Assembly (NCBI GenBank): GCA_037447655.1
Contig: JBBHKE010001628.1
Location: 62,001-126,000 of the forward strand
DNA: 64,000 bases
Direction of reading: 5' to 3'
DNA from: Zygnema cylindricum
Lineage: Eukaryota; Streptophyta; Zygnematophyceae; Zygnematales; Zygnemataceae
The translations under genes and the position numbers were made by a program. Shown in pieces: positions 11,935-22,529 of this stretch. How positions within the stretch are numbered: the first letter of the stretch is position 1; each line of letters begins with the position of its first letter. The notes below the pieces were generated by a model. That model was not told where the DNA came from. It did not search any database and saw nothing but the letters and a program-made list of their open reading frames with translations.

Positions 11935-12125
11935 TCCAAAAATATCCCAAATTGTTCCCACATTATTCTTAAAATATTCTTCAAGTAGTCCCAAAATGTT
12001 CCTAAATTGTTCCCAAAATGATCCCAAAACCTTCCTAAACATTCCTTAAAACATTTCCCAATATGTTCAAAAAGTTCCAAAATGTCCCCAAAATGTCCCC
12101 AGCTTGTTCGTAAAACATATCCCAA
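11935..12125. repeat. Degenerate short tandem repeat, TTCCCAAAATG type
   Basis: About fifteen imperfect copies of a roughly 12-bp unit (TTCCCAAAATG, TTCCTAAATTG, GTCCCCAAAATG) in the intron just upstream of the 11930-11766 exon of the SUD1-like pseudogene. Confidence 0.7.
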
Positions 12126-13520
12126 ACGGTTTCAAACTTCCTAAAACGAAAACATAAAAATTATCGTCTTTATCACGAAAACTTCATCAAGGGTTTCCAA
12201 GGTTTATAAAGAATAAACTTCCAATCTAAATTTCAATAAAAAATGAAGTCCTAATATGAACTTGAATAATTTGAAAACTACTCTACAGGAAAGACAAAGT
12301 ACAAAAGCTACCATTAAAGGTTGGGGACATCTAAAAAACAAAACTTGAATAGAACATCGAGAATATATATATTCAAAAAGCTCTAGTTTTGGGTATAGAG
12401 ACAACTCTTTCCAGCTTTAAATATACAGCCTTCCTGAAAGCTACCAGCGAAACTATTTTTTAAAAAGAAAGAATGAATATGAACGTGAACAATAAATATG
12501 GATATGAAAAAGGAATGAGGAGACGATGAATAAGGTGAGGAGAATAAAAAACTAAAGATGAAAGGGACAAAGCTTCGTGGAACGTGTACTTGGAAATTTT
12601 CAAGGGCTTCTTTAATGCTCTTTCCTGTTTTAGAAATACTTAAGAGTTTATCAGAGTTTCTAAAAGTTTTTAAGAGCACAGTAGTTTTCTAGAGTTTCTT
12701 AGGCTTACTCTACGTGATCTCCTCCTTCTTCTTCCTCCCACGCTTGTCTAGGCCCCTTCCTCTGTACTACCTCTCCTTCCGCCCTCACCTCTATTTCACG
12801 TCTCACATTCTCAACCAGAAGAAGGTTTCCTCCTACAAGGACATTCTGAAGTCTGTTCTCTCTTCCCACTCCTCCTCCTCCACCTCCTCCATGATTATTA
12901 TTATTATCAGCTAGTGGGAGTAAAAACTCTGAGAGACCGAGAACTTTTCCCGCAATTGCGAACCAATGTCCCAAAACTCGTTTCATTGCTAAACGAGAAC
13001 GAAAATGTTCGATGGTAAACAGATCACAAACATGGAGTAAAAGCATATCGGCAGGAATCTCCGTGAAAGGATCAGAAAATCTGCAAAAAAGGCATCAGTT
13101 TTCTTATGACATCAGTTGTCCTTAAGACCAGTTCACTTAAACGGGTGTCGATTGACAAGGTAAAGGAAAAGTAGCATTCAATTAAATAAAATTCAATTCA
13201 CATTTTATGATTATGCGTCTAGATTGGCTTTATATTACATTTTTGCTTTTGGGTGAGAAGAAGAGTAGTAAATGAAGACTCCATTCTCTACAGCCTGTGA
13301 GTTTGCTTAAAAAAGAAATCTAACAATCTTATATTCTTCTCCCACTGCCTCTAACCAAAACATGGAACAGAAAAATACACAATTTTTCAGATTCAAAACT
13401 TGAGTTTTAGAAAGATGTGCCACCCCCAATAAAAAGATACTACAAAACCATGAAAAGGTCAATATCACGTAAACATTTACGAAACGACAATTTAAATAGT
13501 AGAAAGAAAAAACAAAGACA

Positions 13521-13655
13521 GTTTACAAACACACACCGAGAAACACGAAAAATTTACAGAAACAAGCCGAGAACCACAAAAATTTCACAAAAACATGCCG
13601 AGAACCACAGAAAGCTTACAAAAACACACCGAGAAATAAAAAAGTTTACTAAATT
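13521..13655. repeat. Minisatellite, about 33-bp unit
   Basis: Four imperfect copies of a unit built on ACACCGAGAAACAC/AAAATTTACA spaced about 33 bp apart. It lies between exons 14500-14431 and 13080-12709 of the SUD1-like pseudogene. Confidence 0.65.
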
Positions 13656-14500
13656 AAGCTGATAACCGGAAATCGTTACCAGAAGATGACAAAAAAAACA
13701 AAACAAAAAAACAAAAAGAAGGTACCTAAGTTGAGAGGAAACACTAATTCTGCTGCTTGAGATACCGCAGAAAGGACAAATACGTTGATTATTTAATTTT
13801 ACTAGTTAAAAAAAAAAAAAAACACAAAAAAAAAAAACTGAAAAACCGTTTGAAAAAATACAAAAATAGCCCGATTTTTTTCCAAAGAAATAGCGGAACA
13901 TCCGCAAAAAAAAAAACTAAAAATACCACATCCCTCTTTAATCTACAGTAAATATTGTGCATATTCTTCACGAAAAGCCCCAAAACCATCAAACTCTATT
14001 CAGAACTAAACTCCTCCCCCTAAAAAACTTCCCCCAAAAAGCCCCAAAAAAACCCCTAAAGAATCAAAAACCTAAAAAAACACCATAAAATCCAAAATCA
14101 ATCCCAAAATAAACCAAAAAAATCTCGAAAAAATGTCCAGAAAACCCAAAAAAACCTCAAAAAAATCCTAGAACAAACCTTAATGTTCTCTGTCTAACCG
14201 ACACTAATTTTTGTGCAAAAAAAGCACGGGTCGAGAAACCCCCCCCAAAAAATAACCGGAAATAGTCCAAAAAAAACTCAAAACATCCCAAAAGAAACCC
14301 AGAAAGTCATCATCATTTTTACACCCTAAATTTGTCGCAGAAACTACGAGTTGAAAAATCCCATAAAAAACAAATCCGAAAAAATCCAAAAAAGCCACAA
14401 TGGTTTTTAAAAAAGTCAAAAGTTCCTCACCACTTAGTTACACGCGGAGAATATTCAGGGTCACGAGGCTCAGCCGTATGTTCCACAAACTGGAGCAATC

Positions 14501-15385
14501 CTTGCCGATCAAAAAGAAAACAGAATACAAAGAAAAGATAGCGAAAAAAAGAAAAAAACCTGGAGCGACAGAAAGAGACCAGCTCTCCTTCTCTCTCGCT
14601 CTTCCTTTTAGAAGTGATCAAAGACTAAAACCGTACAAACAGTGAACATTTGCTGTGCAAAAAAAACTTCAACTTCCATTCGTTCCAGGATTAAAAACGC
14701 AGATTTTGCACCGTAAAAGAATAGTGCCACACTATTTTTGCGCCGTACAAGAGCAATAGCGCCAGAGCTAGCTCATGATCTCGTTTGTGGCCTGATTCAG
14801 CTGATGGACTAGATTCTGACTCCCGCCTTCCCCTTCTGTCCTCTTGCACCTCCACGTCAGCATCAGTCAACTCTTGGCCTTGGCCAATCACGGCCGCTCA
14901 AGCTGTCACTGTCACAATATTCTTTGTTTTATTGCGGCTTTCACACTCACTCTAACTGTGACGTGACACAGGGAAGTCGGCCGGTTTTGGAGGGAGAGGG
15001 AGCCGATCGGAAACATCAAACACCGTATCCCTTTTCCAAAAAAAGACTCCCCCCCCCCCCCCCCCCCCTGGAAGAAAAAAAATATTTTCCCAAAAAAGAG
15101 TCCCGCCCTCTTCGGTTTGCCTGGCAGGTCGCGTCGGCGATTCCTTCCCTTCGCTGCCGAAACCAGACCAGCGCCAGAAAATACGAATCGGACTCTCGAA
15201 GGGAAAACGGCGCCAAACACTCGCTCCAACTGTCACGTCACACAGGGAATAGACGGTAGGGAGTAGCGCCAAACACGGAATCGCCCGCAAATCGCCACCT
15301 TCCCGGAAAGGCGCAACTGCCAGCTGGCACCTGCAGGAAGGTTAAAAAAAAACAGGAAGACAAAGAGGAAAGGACAAACAAAAAG
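14501..15385. other. No gene recognised
   Basis: Holds a C-run at 15050-15068 and two copies of a short motif around CTAACTGTGACGTGACACAGGGAA (near 14950) and CCAACTGTCACGTCACACAGGGAA (near 15225). These contain palindromic TGACGTGA/TCACGTCA-like cores, possibly bZIP-type sites. No RING-CH exon that could begin the neighbouring SUD1-like gene was found here. Confidence 0.4.
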
Positions 15386-15690
15386 ATGAGGAACGGAAAG
15401 GAATGGGAAAGAGAAAGGAAACAGCAGATAAGACGAAATGAAAGGACAGTGGAAAGGAACGGGAAAACGAAAGGACAGGAAAGGCGAGGCAACGCGAGGG
15501 AAGGAAGAAGGAAGGGGAGGAATGGAAAAGAAAGGAAAAGGAGAAAAAACAATGGAAAGGACGAGAGGAGAGGAAAGGAAAGAAACGGAAAGGAAAGAAT
15601 GGAAAAGAGAAAGAAAAGGACAGGAAAAGGAAAAAAAAAGGAAAAGAAGAGGGGAGAGAGAGAGATGGAGAGACAGAGAGAAGGAGAGAG
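15386..15690. repeat. Polypurine tract, GGAAAGG-rich
   Basis: About 300 bases almost entirely A and G on the plus strand, made of GGAAAGGAA/GAGAGAG variants. Long open frames on both strands here come only from base composition. Confidence 0.85.
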
Positions 15691-15984
15691 AATTGGAAAA
15701 AATATACCAGCTTTAGCTCCTGTACTGCCGCCCTATTCTGCGCTTTCGTCCTCCCGTGAGGCCCTCCCCGCCTATCTCCCTCGCCGCCCATCCTTCCTTT
15801 GCCTTCCCGCGCCTTCCAACCCTAAAAAACCTTCTTCTAGCTCTCTCCTCCGCCTCGCCAATCCTCGAAACCCTAAAATTTATTTCTTCGGGTTGTAATA
15901 GTACGGCGTAGTACGGTCAAGTACAACATTCTGTACAGATCTATGCATAGATGTCCTATGCGCATAAAACGTACGGAGTAAACA

Positions 15985-16179
15985 ACACCTCGAATCGTTA
16001 TTAGCGTATACAAATCATACGTGTAAAGAAAAATTTAGCGTCATTCATATTCCATGGAGACGTGGCAGATTATGGTCCACTTCCTTAAATAGTGTAATTT
16101 ATTTTTATTTAAGCTATCAATGTCAAAATTTTGCGGTGCCGATATAGAGTACATAAGGCTAATAACGATTCACGGTGTA
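15985..16179. mobile_element. TA-MITE family, copy 3 (eroded left end)
   Basis: The left end ACACCTCGAATCGTTATTAGCG and the right end GGCTAATAACGATTCACGGTGTA are inverted copies of the family termini. The TA flank is clear only on the right. Confidence 0.65.
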
Positions 16180-16383
16180 ACGAATACTACGTAGAGTGCG
16201 CATAAAACAATTTCAAAACTTTATAAAACTCGCAATAAAATTCGTACTTTTTGGTACTTTTCAAATTTAAATATTTTTATATTAAAAACTCTAAAAACTG
16301 AAACGTGCAACAAACCAGCGGCAAGCAGCGGAATTCACGACGACTCCAACGGCGACTTCCTTCTGAAGACGGAGTGGAGAACA

Positions 16384-16620
16384 GATGAAAACACGCGCAG
16401 CAAATGAAGCAAAACGGCCGCTACCCGCTCAGATAAACATAAGCGTGCGAGACGCCGCTCAGATAAAAATACACGTGCGAGATGCCATAAATTCAGTGGC
16501 TTGCCGCTCAGATAAAAATACGCATGCAAGACGCCGCTCAGATAATAACACGCGCTCAAAACGCCATAAATTCCGCCGCTTACCGCTCACATAAAAATAC
16601 ACGCGCGCAAATGAAGCAAA
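16384..16620. repeat. Minisatellite inside a duplicated segment
   Basis: Five units opening with CGCTCAGATAAAAATACAC and continuing GTGCGAGACGCC, some with an extra ATAAATTC block. The flanking segment 16310-16430 recurs at 17158-17262 (CTCCAACGGCG, TGAAGACGGAGTGGAG), so the array lies within a local duplication. Confidence 0.7.
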
Positions 16621-16644
16621 GGTGCAAAACTGATAAGTGCAATG

Positions 16645-17149
16645 CATAGTTCAAAAGTAGGTGAAAGTAGGCGCATACAATATGCCTATTGTATGTAAAA
16701 CATACAATATGACCTTAAGACCCATATTGTATTGGTCGCAAAATGAAAAAAAATAGTAACAGGGTTGAGTTGCACATCGATCGATAGAGAATTAAACGTC
16801 ATGTCTAAATTTTGAAAAACATTCCGACAAAAAAAATAAAATCTGTGAGTTTTGAGGTATTTTTCATTTAAACCGTCAGATTTGGACGATCGGACGGTCG
16901 CTGATCAAAGTAGCGATGTAAGAAGATCACATGAAAAGCCCATAACACAACTCATCCTACGCTGAGTCAGTTCGCTGAAATTTCGTCCAGCGGCGTGCGC
17001 TGTACTATGATCATACGTCAGATTCGTACGTTCGTACAAAAGTGTGCACAACGCACACACATACAGTATGCCTACTCTGCGCGAGTTCTGTGCCAAGTTT
17101 TGTGCGCCTACCAAAGGCCTACCATAAAAACGCCTACTTTTGAACTATG
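16645..17149. mobile_element. hAT-like MITE, CATAGTTCAAAAGTAGG ends, copy 1
   Basis: Perfect 17-bp terminal inverted repeats CATAGTTCAAAAGTAGG, flanked by a perfect 8-bp duplication GTGCAATG (16637-16644 and 17150-17157). The interior contains an ATTGTATGTAAAACATACAAT palindrome and no transposase. Relatives lie at 36036-36292 and 41611-41898. The right half of this copy carries about 140 bp absent from the others. Confidence 0.85.
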
Positions 17150-17262
17150 GTGCAATGAGCAAGCAGCAATCGGCGGAATTTACGGCGTCTCCAACGGCGG
17201 CTTCCTCCTGAAGACGGAGTGGAGGACACAAAAAATACGCGCGCGCAAATGAAGCAACTTCT

Positions 17263-18079
17263 TCCTTAAGTCCGTACAATTTTTCGTACAGTGTGAGGCG
17301 TATGAAATTTACGAAAGCTATGAAAATAACGAATACTACGTAGCTTTCGTAAAAAAGTACAAATCCGTACGAGTAGGACATCTATGAAGTTCCATGTACT
17401 CCGGTGGGTCAGTTGCACATGCACTTACAATTATGTGTCCCATGGACTCAGTCCAAAGGCAATCACGAGAGATTCCGTAATCGAGTTTTTCCATGGGCAG
17501 AGTTCGTCAAGTGCACATGCAACATCGGTGACGTCACAACATAGGGCGTTCCATGGAGTGTTGAGGCCGTATCAAGGCCTTGTCACGCTACAGTACAGTA
17601 CAGTCTCCTCCAACCTGGGCGGAAAGCGTTAACACAAACAGCCGCAAGACGACGTTGGCGGTCACATCAAAATTTCCGTCGACCAATTCGTGAACCGATA
17701 CAACCGATAATTCTCATCGATTCGCTTGAACAGAAAAACGCAGAGGTCGCAGAAGTCAAAATTATAGATAACCGAAACATACCGATTTTTATTTTTTTTT
17801 GAATTTGAGTACCCGACGCCCGACCGGGTCATGTCACTCCAAAATTGTTAACCATTACCCGAAACGCGTTTACGGAAAAAAAAGTTAGTTGAGTCGCAAT
17901 TTCTCGCGACTACCCGTACTCGCCTGTACTCGAATAAGTACAAAATTAGTGGTGTATCTCCATTATTCCTTCCACGACAAAGTACAATAATGTTGGATAG
18001 CATTGACAGTACAAAACCTCAAGCTATTTTCGATTTTTACTCACCCAAACGTAACCTGTTTTTTTTTTTTTTTGTGAAA
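17263..18079. other. No gene recognised
   Basis: AT-rich DNA with many GTAC and CGTAC words. No exon, TE end or RNA gene could be supported. Confidence 0.4.
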
Positions 18080-18600
18080 TCACCTGCCCTCATCCTCCCG
18101 ACCGCGCAAATTTGGCAACCGAATCTGTTCCAGATCCGACGCAGGCGGTCGATTAACGGCCGGTAACGGTTTCGGTTGACTGTTTGCAACCTCTCGCGTC
18201 TCTCCGTTTAATCTTGACAATTCGTTACGACGTGCTTCATTACTTGTCTCGAAATGCGCATACAAACTCTTTCAATTACGTGTGCACATTTAGGCGTGTG
18301 AAGTTCTACCGGTTTTGCCAAAACAATAAAAACAAGCAAACACAAACTTACTACATGTTAAGCATTGCCCCTTATTTGAATGACGCGACTTTATTGCTAA
18401 CAATATTAACAATGATTTGATTTGGAAGAAAGTTAGGGTCAAGTTCAATCAGTCGTTTTTGTAATTGTACGGCCAACTCTACGCGTCGGGTTAATTTAGT
18501 TGATGTTCCATCACGAAGAGTGTGTAAACCACGTGTTATACATTTAGTGGCACCACGTGGGTTTTTACCAGATATTCAAAATCTTTTAAAAATCTTCACA
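18080..18600 (-). pseudogene. Retroelement gag C-terminal relic
   Basis: Minus-strand reading gives DGTSTKLTRRVELAVQLQKR, then LIELDPNFLPNQIIVNIVSN. A degenerate zinc-knuckle-like CFYCFGKTGRTSH follows, then YAHFETSNEARRNELSRLNG, ending at a GTGATT. Several in-frame stops interrupt it. The knuckle and charged tail suggest a retrotransposon Gag. Which superfamily is not clear. Confidence 0.4.
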
Positions 18601-19409
18601 CTGACAAATTTCACTTCAAAACTTCACTTGCGTACCATGATTATGCGTACCAAGTCATAATACGACATAACTTTTGTACTTTTTGCAAACGTTAGTTTTT
18701 TTCGCCAGCCCATTTTATAGGGTTCATGTTTTCGAACATGACGAAAATCCTTTGCCAGAAATAGTGTGACGAAAGAGCGTCGCCAAAAATAGTGCGACGA
18801 AAGACCGTTTCGAGATTACTTTTTTAGTTTTTAGTTGCATTGTGAAGAGTACATACCATGTGCAAATTTTGTTAATTTTCGATGCTTTTCTATCGTGACA
18901 CATAGATTTTTTGTTTAGTGTGTCACAATTTTTTTTTTCCGTATTTGCCAACCCACCTTTTACAAGTACGTTGGCAGTTACAGAGAAATATGAAGGGAAC
19001 ACCTCGCAGATGAGCATCCAACGGTCAATATTACCTCCCACACCTTTGAAGAGTATATGCAAGATTCTTTCTCTTGCCGTATCACGTCGACGCAATTAAT
19101 TATATTTATTCACATGGAAATGGTCCTTCAAATGGGACGCCACACTAATTTAAACGTGGGATGTTTCAGTGACGACAGGGCCGTACAAATTCTGGTCAGA
19201 CGCAGTGAAACCCGCGGACGATTTGGATTCCGTACACGAAATCGACAGTCGTCGGAATTCCAACAACCGACTTAATTTGCCAGCTAGAATTTCAGCTAAC
19301 CAGTTTGAGTTTCCGTCCATACAACTAGTGACGCGAAATGTTGAACGACATAATTTACAAGTACCACCTTTGACGCGAATGTGAATCCACGGCCACAAAG
19401 GATACAGAC
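18601..19409 (-). other. Unassigned region with a 123-codon open frame
   Basis: The minus-strand frame 19095-18724 contains ILHILFKGVGGNIDRWMLIC and EVFPSYFSVTANVLVKGGLA, which look more protein-like than random DNA. I do not recognise the family. It could be another exon of a degraded TE between the gag relic and the LTR that starts at 19410. Confidence 0.2.
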
Positions 19410-20398
19410 TGTTGTTCTACAACCACAGTAGCATGGGGAGAGCCAGCAACAGTAGTAGTGGAAGTAGACATCTGAAACAAAAGCTATTTTCATCACAATA
19501 CTCAATAGCCAACTTCAAGATGTAATGGAATGCAACTCAGTGATATTTGAAGACTCAATTTCTGCATAACAGTAGTAAATGCAGTGTAGAATCACTCCTC
19601 AAAGTTTAAACTCGATTGATCCAGCCTACCATAAGATATTCACACTGCAGATTCACAAAAACTGCCTTAGTTGATTAATATCCGAAGACTTGGATGATCA
19701 CAATTTGTCTAAGTCCTAAACTATATACTAATAGTGAGTATCTACTCGTCACACTAATTTAAGTGACTTTACTAGAGTAATGTCTTATGCTACGACAAAG
19801 TACTAATACTGTATTTACTATTCTAAGAGTACTTCCAAAACTTAATTTTGCCATTTCTCTAAACTTGAATAGTGCAACATTATTTTAAATTAGCTAAACT
19901 ACAAATCCTTGTTTCCAGATTTTTATAAATTGAAGGTCGTACATTCAATGTTTGTGATGCTTAGTCAGCAGTGGTCCATAGCATCCGGTTGATTGTTGTC
20001 GTTTAGTACGAAGCACCTGATACTATCGAAGTGTGCTTCGTCATTTGTGGTCCCTTCTGAATCGCGTCCTTCAATTCGATGTCAATCAACGACCCTTTTT
20101 AGCTAACGGTACCATACTTTTCCTGATATGCGATTTCCATTCTATTCGATAGATTTCATCAATCCACTTGTTAATCTTCCGGCACATGTAACTGGTCATC
20201 GGCGCTACTTTGTGAAACCTACAACACCCTTTTTCTGCTGACGCGTGTCCAACTAGCCGTTCAGTATACTATCTTAGTCTTATATTATTATAACACTATT
20301 TGAGGTAAGTATTACAGGTTTTCATTTCCCAAAATGTCCTAAGTCCTTAATTCCTCCTAACAGCTCTATCTACTGAGTAAAGATTTCCAATTTCAGCA
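19410..20398 (-). mobile_element. Copia family A, 3' LTR
   Basis: On the minus strand it starts TGCTGAAATTGG directly after the polypurine tract AAAGATTTAGGGGAG (20399-20413 on the plus strand as its complement) and ends GTAGAACAACA. An ATG at 19471 opens a gag-like N-terminus (MSTSTTTVAGSPHATVVVEQ) that runs to the LTR edge, so gag appears to start inside the LTR. The downstream flank has no primer-binding site, consistent with a 3' LTR. A second copy, cut by the N gap, is at 26955-27506. Confidence 0.65.
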
Positions 20399-20846
20399 CT
20401 CCCCTAAATCTTTAGACTGAGTCACTCACTCAGCCCAATAGCCTTTTTACAAATTGCAACTTACGAGCACGAAGGAGTTTGGTTAGCATGCCAGGAACCA
20501 TTTTCTTATCCGGCAAATAACACAATTTTAACTCTCTTGCAAGAACATTATCTCCCACAAAATGAAGTCCGACATCCATGTGCTTGCTCTTAAAATGATG
20601 ACTCGGGTTAGTAGCAATACCAATGGCTGCTTGGTTGTCACACCAAATAATCTATAAACTTGTCTGCATGTATCCAAGTTCCTACAAAATGTACTTAATC
20701 CATAGGAGGATGTACTCTAACACCATTGTAGATTGTGTTGTAACCTTTTGCTGCTTGCTGCTCCAGCAGAAAGTTTTATCTCCGTTCTTTAGGACAAAGT
20801 TAGTTGTGGTTTTTTGGCTTGGCATATCCCTATAGCTGGCATTTTT
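20399..20846 (-). pseudogene. Copia family A RNase H / 3' end of pol
   Basis: The minus strand encodes the end of a Ty1/copia RNase H: IIWCDNQAAIGIATNPSHHF, then KSKHMDVGLHFVGDNVLARE, ending GMLTKLLRARKLQFVKRLLG and a stop, followed at once by the polypurine tract and LTR. Two TAG codons interrupt it upstream (20682-20684 and 20652-20654), in contexts L-stop-ELGYMQTS and SL-stop-IIWCDN where Gln is plausible. The rest of pol is missing because a family-B LTR abuts at 20847. The duplicate copy is at 27507-27955. Confidence 0.75.
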
Positions 20847-22529
20847 TGAAATTTTATGGGCTCCATTGCCACACAGAATTAACAGGTCTAAAGGAAGCTG
20901 ATCTAGATAGTGCCGACTCGAAGTTTATATAAACCCAAATGATTGACCCCTTGAGAATCAAAACCCCATTACAGCTTCACCCCAGTGAAGTAAGACTTTT
21001 TGGGTGCTCAGTTCCACCACAGAATGCAAAGTTAGAATATGAGATTTGGACACATTCACCCACTTTGACTTTCCCTTAAAAATACAGCTACCCACGCAAG
21101 CAAAAACTATAACCGACTACACCTATGTGTAGCCTGGACTCTGTTGAGTCCGCAGCAAAAAGAATCACTGAAATTGGTCTACTGAATTAAATGTTATTGC
21201 TGGCCAAAGTTTGCCATTTATACAAGGTGCTCTCTGGGAGAGTCAACTACCTACCTTAAATATTCTAAGCCTTAGTCACTTTTTAAACCCCATCTACTGA
21301 AGTACTACGCCAATCACAAGACTGTATAGTAGATAAAGTACAGGCGCTGTAGTACTTTCTGTACGGCAACTGTACGGCAGGACCATACGGTTGAGAAATA
21401 TCATATCCAAACTTTTTATCTTGCGATCCAGAGATTCCGCAATCCTCCAGCGTATTTCCACGTGTCATCCGGAGTGGCGGCGTCAAAAAACACCAAGGCG
21501 GCCATTCCGGAATCTTGGCTAGCACCACGGCCGTCGATTAAATCCGGTATTCATTCTTACCCGTCGAAAATATGTGCGCGGTATTTGTTTCGCCGTTGAA
21601 ACAAATGCGCGGTATTAGTTGAGCATAAAGCGTACTACTCTAAACTGTTTCTATGTACTAAGGATCTATTCGCGCCGTTAAATGAATTCGTCTACGTGTA
21701 CATATTTATATAATTATCAAACCGTATATGTCTTAGCACTAGTCCTAGACTTAACTGACAAAGCTTACAGCTATATTGATGGACGACAAGTTCCAAGATC
21801 AATTCTTAGATCCGTCAATACTTTTGGTAAACCCATCTATTTTTCTGCTACTTGTCTGCTACAAAGCTTTAGGCAGCCATGGCTCTATCACCCTACCCAA
21901 CCTTCAGTGACTAGAACAAGTGTGGGGGCTTGTTAAAGGGAGTTAGAGGTAGACCGCCTCTACCTTTTTCCTATTATAATACAGACCTAGAAATTACTCG
22001 AATATCAACACTCCCCTTATTTTCTAGTCTATTTTCCTTTCGACTCCCTCACACAAATAAACACACACCCTCTTTCACTCTTTCTCTTTTTATTTCTTTT
22101 CCTTTTCTTTTCATAAAACTTTAAGAAAATAATCTCGTAATTGAAACAGTGCATTAGATGAACCAAAATAATTGCATCACACATTTTATTAAGCATCCCA
22201 CTTTTCATAAATATGAGCAAAGATTTTATCCATCTCATCTTTTTTCCATCCACACTAAATCCGATTTCCCTCTTGCAATTCAATCAGCCTGCCCCATCTC
22301 CAATCTGCATCACATACCCAGGTGCTAACCCTTTTACAAACACACCTTCATAAATGCCTTTACTCCCTTTAATGATATTAAATCCATTACCCCCAAAACA
22401 TGAACTTTCCTCACTCTCTCCCATGGATTTCTTTCCACTCTCACTTTCTAAATTATTTCCAATAAATATTTCTCCTCCCCTAAACCTTTCATTAAATATT
22501 CCTCTTCTCCCTTATCCTTAAAAAACCCC

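Larger units (their letters stand above)
7524..14500 (-). pseudogene. SUD1: DOA10/MARCH6-type E3 ubiquitin ligase (SUD1-like), broken
   Basis: DOA10/MARCH6 (SUD1/CER9 in plants) is a multi-spanning ER-membrane ubiquitin ligase for ER-associated degradation. Minus-strand exons with good splice sites match its C-terminal half in order: 14500-14431 (LLQFVEHTAEPRDPEYSP); 13080-12709 (SDPFTEIPADMLLLHV, WFAIAGKVLGLSEFLLP); 11930-11766 (VGRLVLLVVVAWMTVV, ILLVPVRIG); 10126-9979 (GIVLKSTALLALW); about 9400-9255 (VPVLIGLLFELLVVVPPRVP, FLKIWTRLV); 7958-7524 (DDSWQAKLERVKNDGF, LLTALCVPFVIAKGIFPPLG, LIVNSAGYRFAWIG, DDRFLVGRRLHNF, stop TAG). A further exon may sit near 13726-13757. Breaks: single-base frame changes in exons 11930-11766, 10126-9979 and 9400-9255, and a frame change with two in-frame TGA in the last exon. 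The N-terminal RING-CH half was not found. It is either a truncated pseudogene or a real gene damaged by sequence errors plus missing exons. Confidence 0.8.

Noticed and set aside
15708-15791. Possible first exon MGGEGDRRGGPHGRTKAQNRAA ending at a GT, upstream of the SUD1-like exons
   Set aside because: No RING-CH exon links it to that gene and it matches no family I recognise. It could be a real 5' exon, but the support is too weak.
15386-15898. Frames of 149-170 codons on both strands, rich in Lys/Arg/Glu or Ser/Phe
   Set aside because: Product of the polypurine tract; composition explains them.
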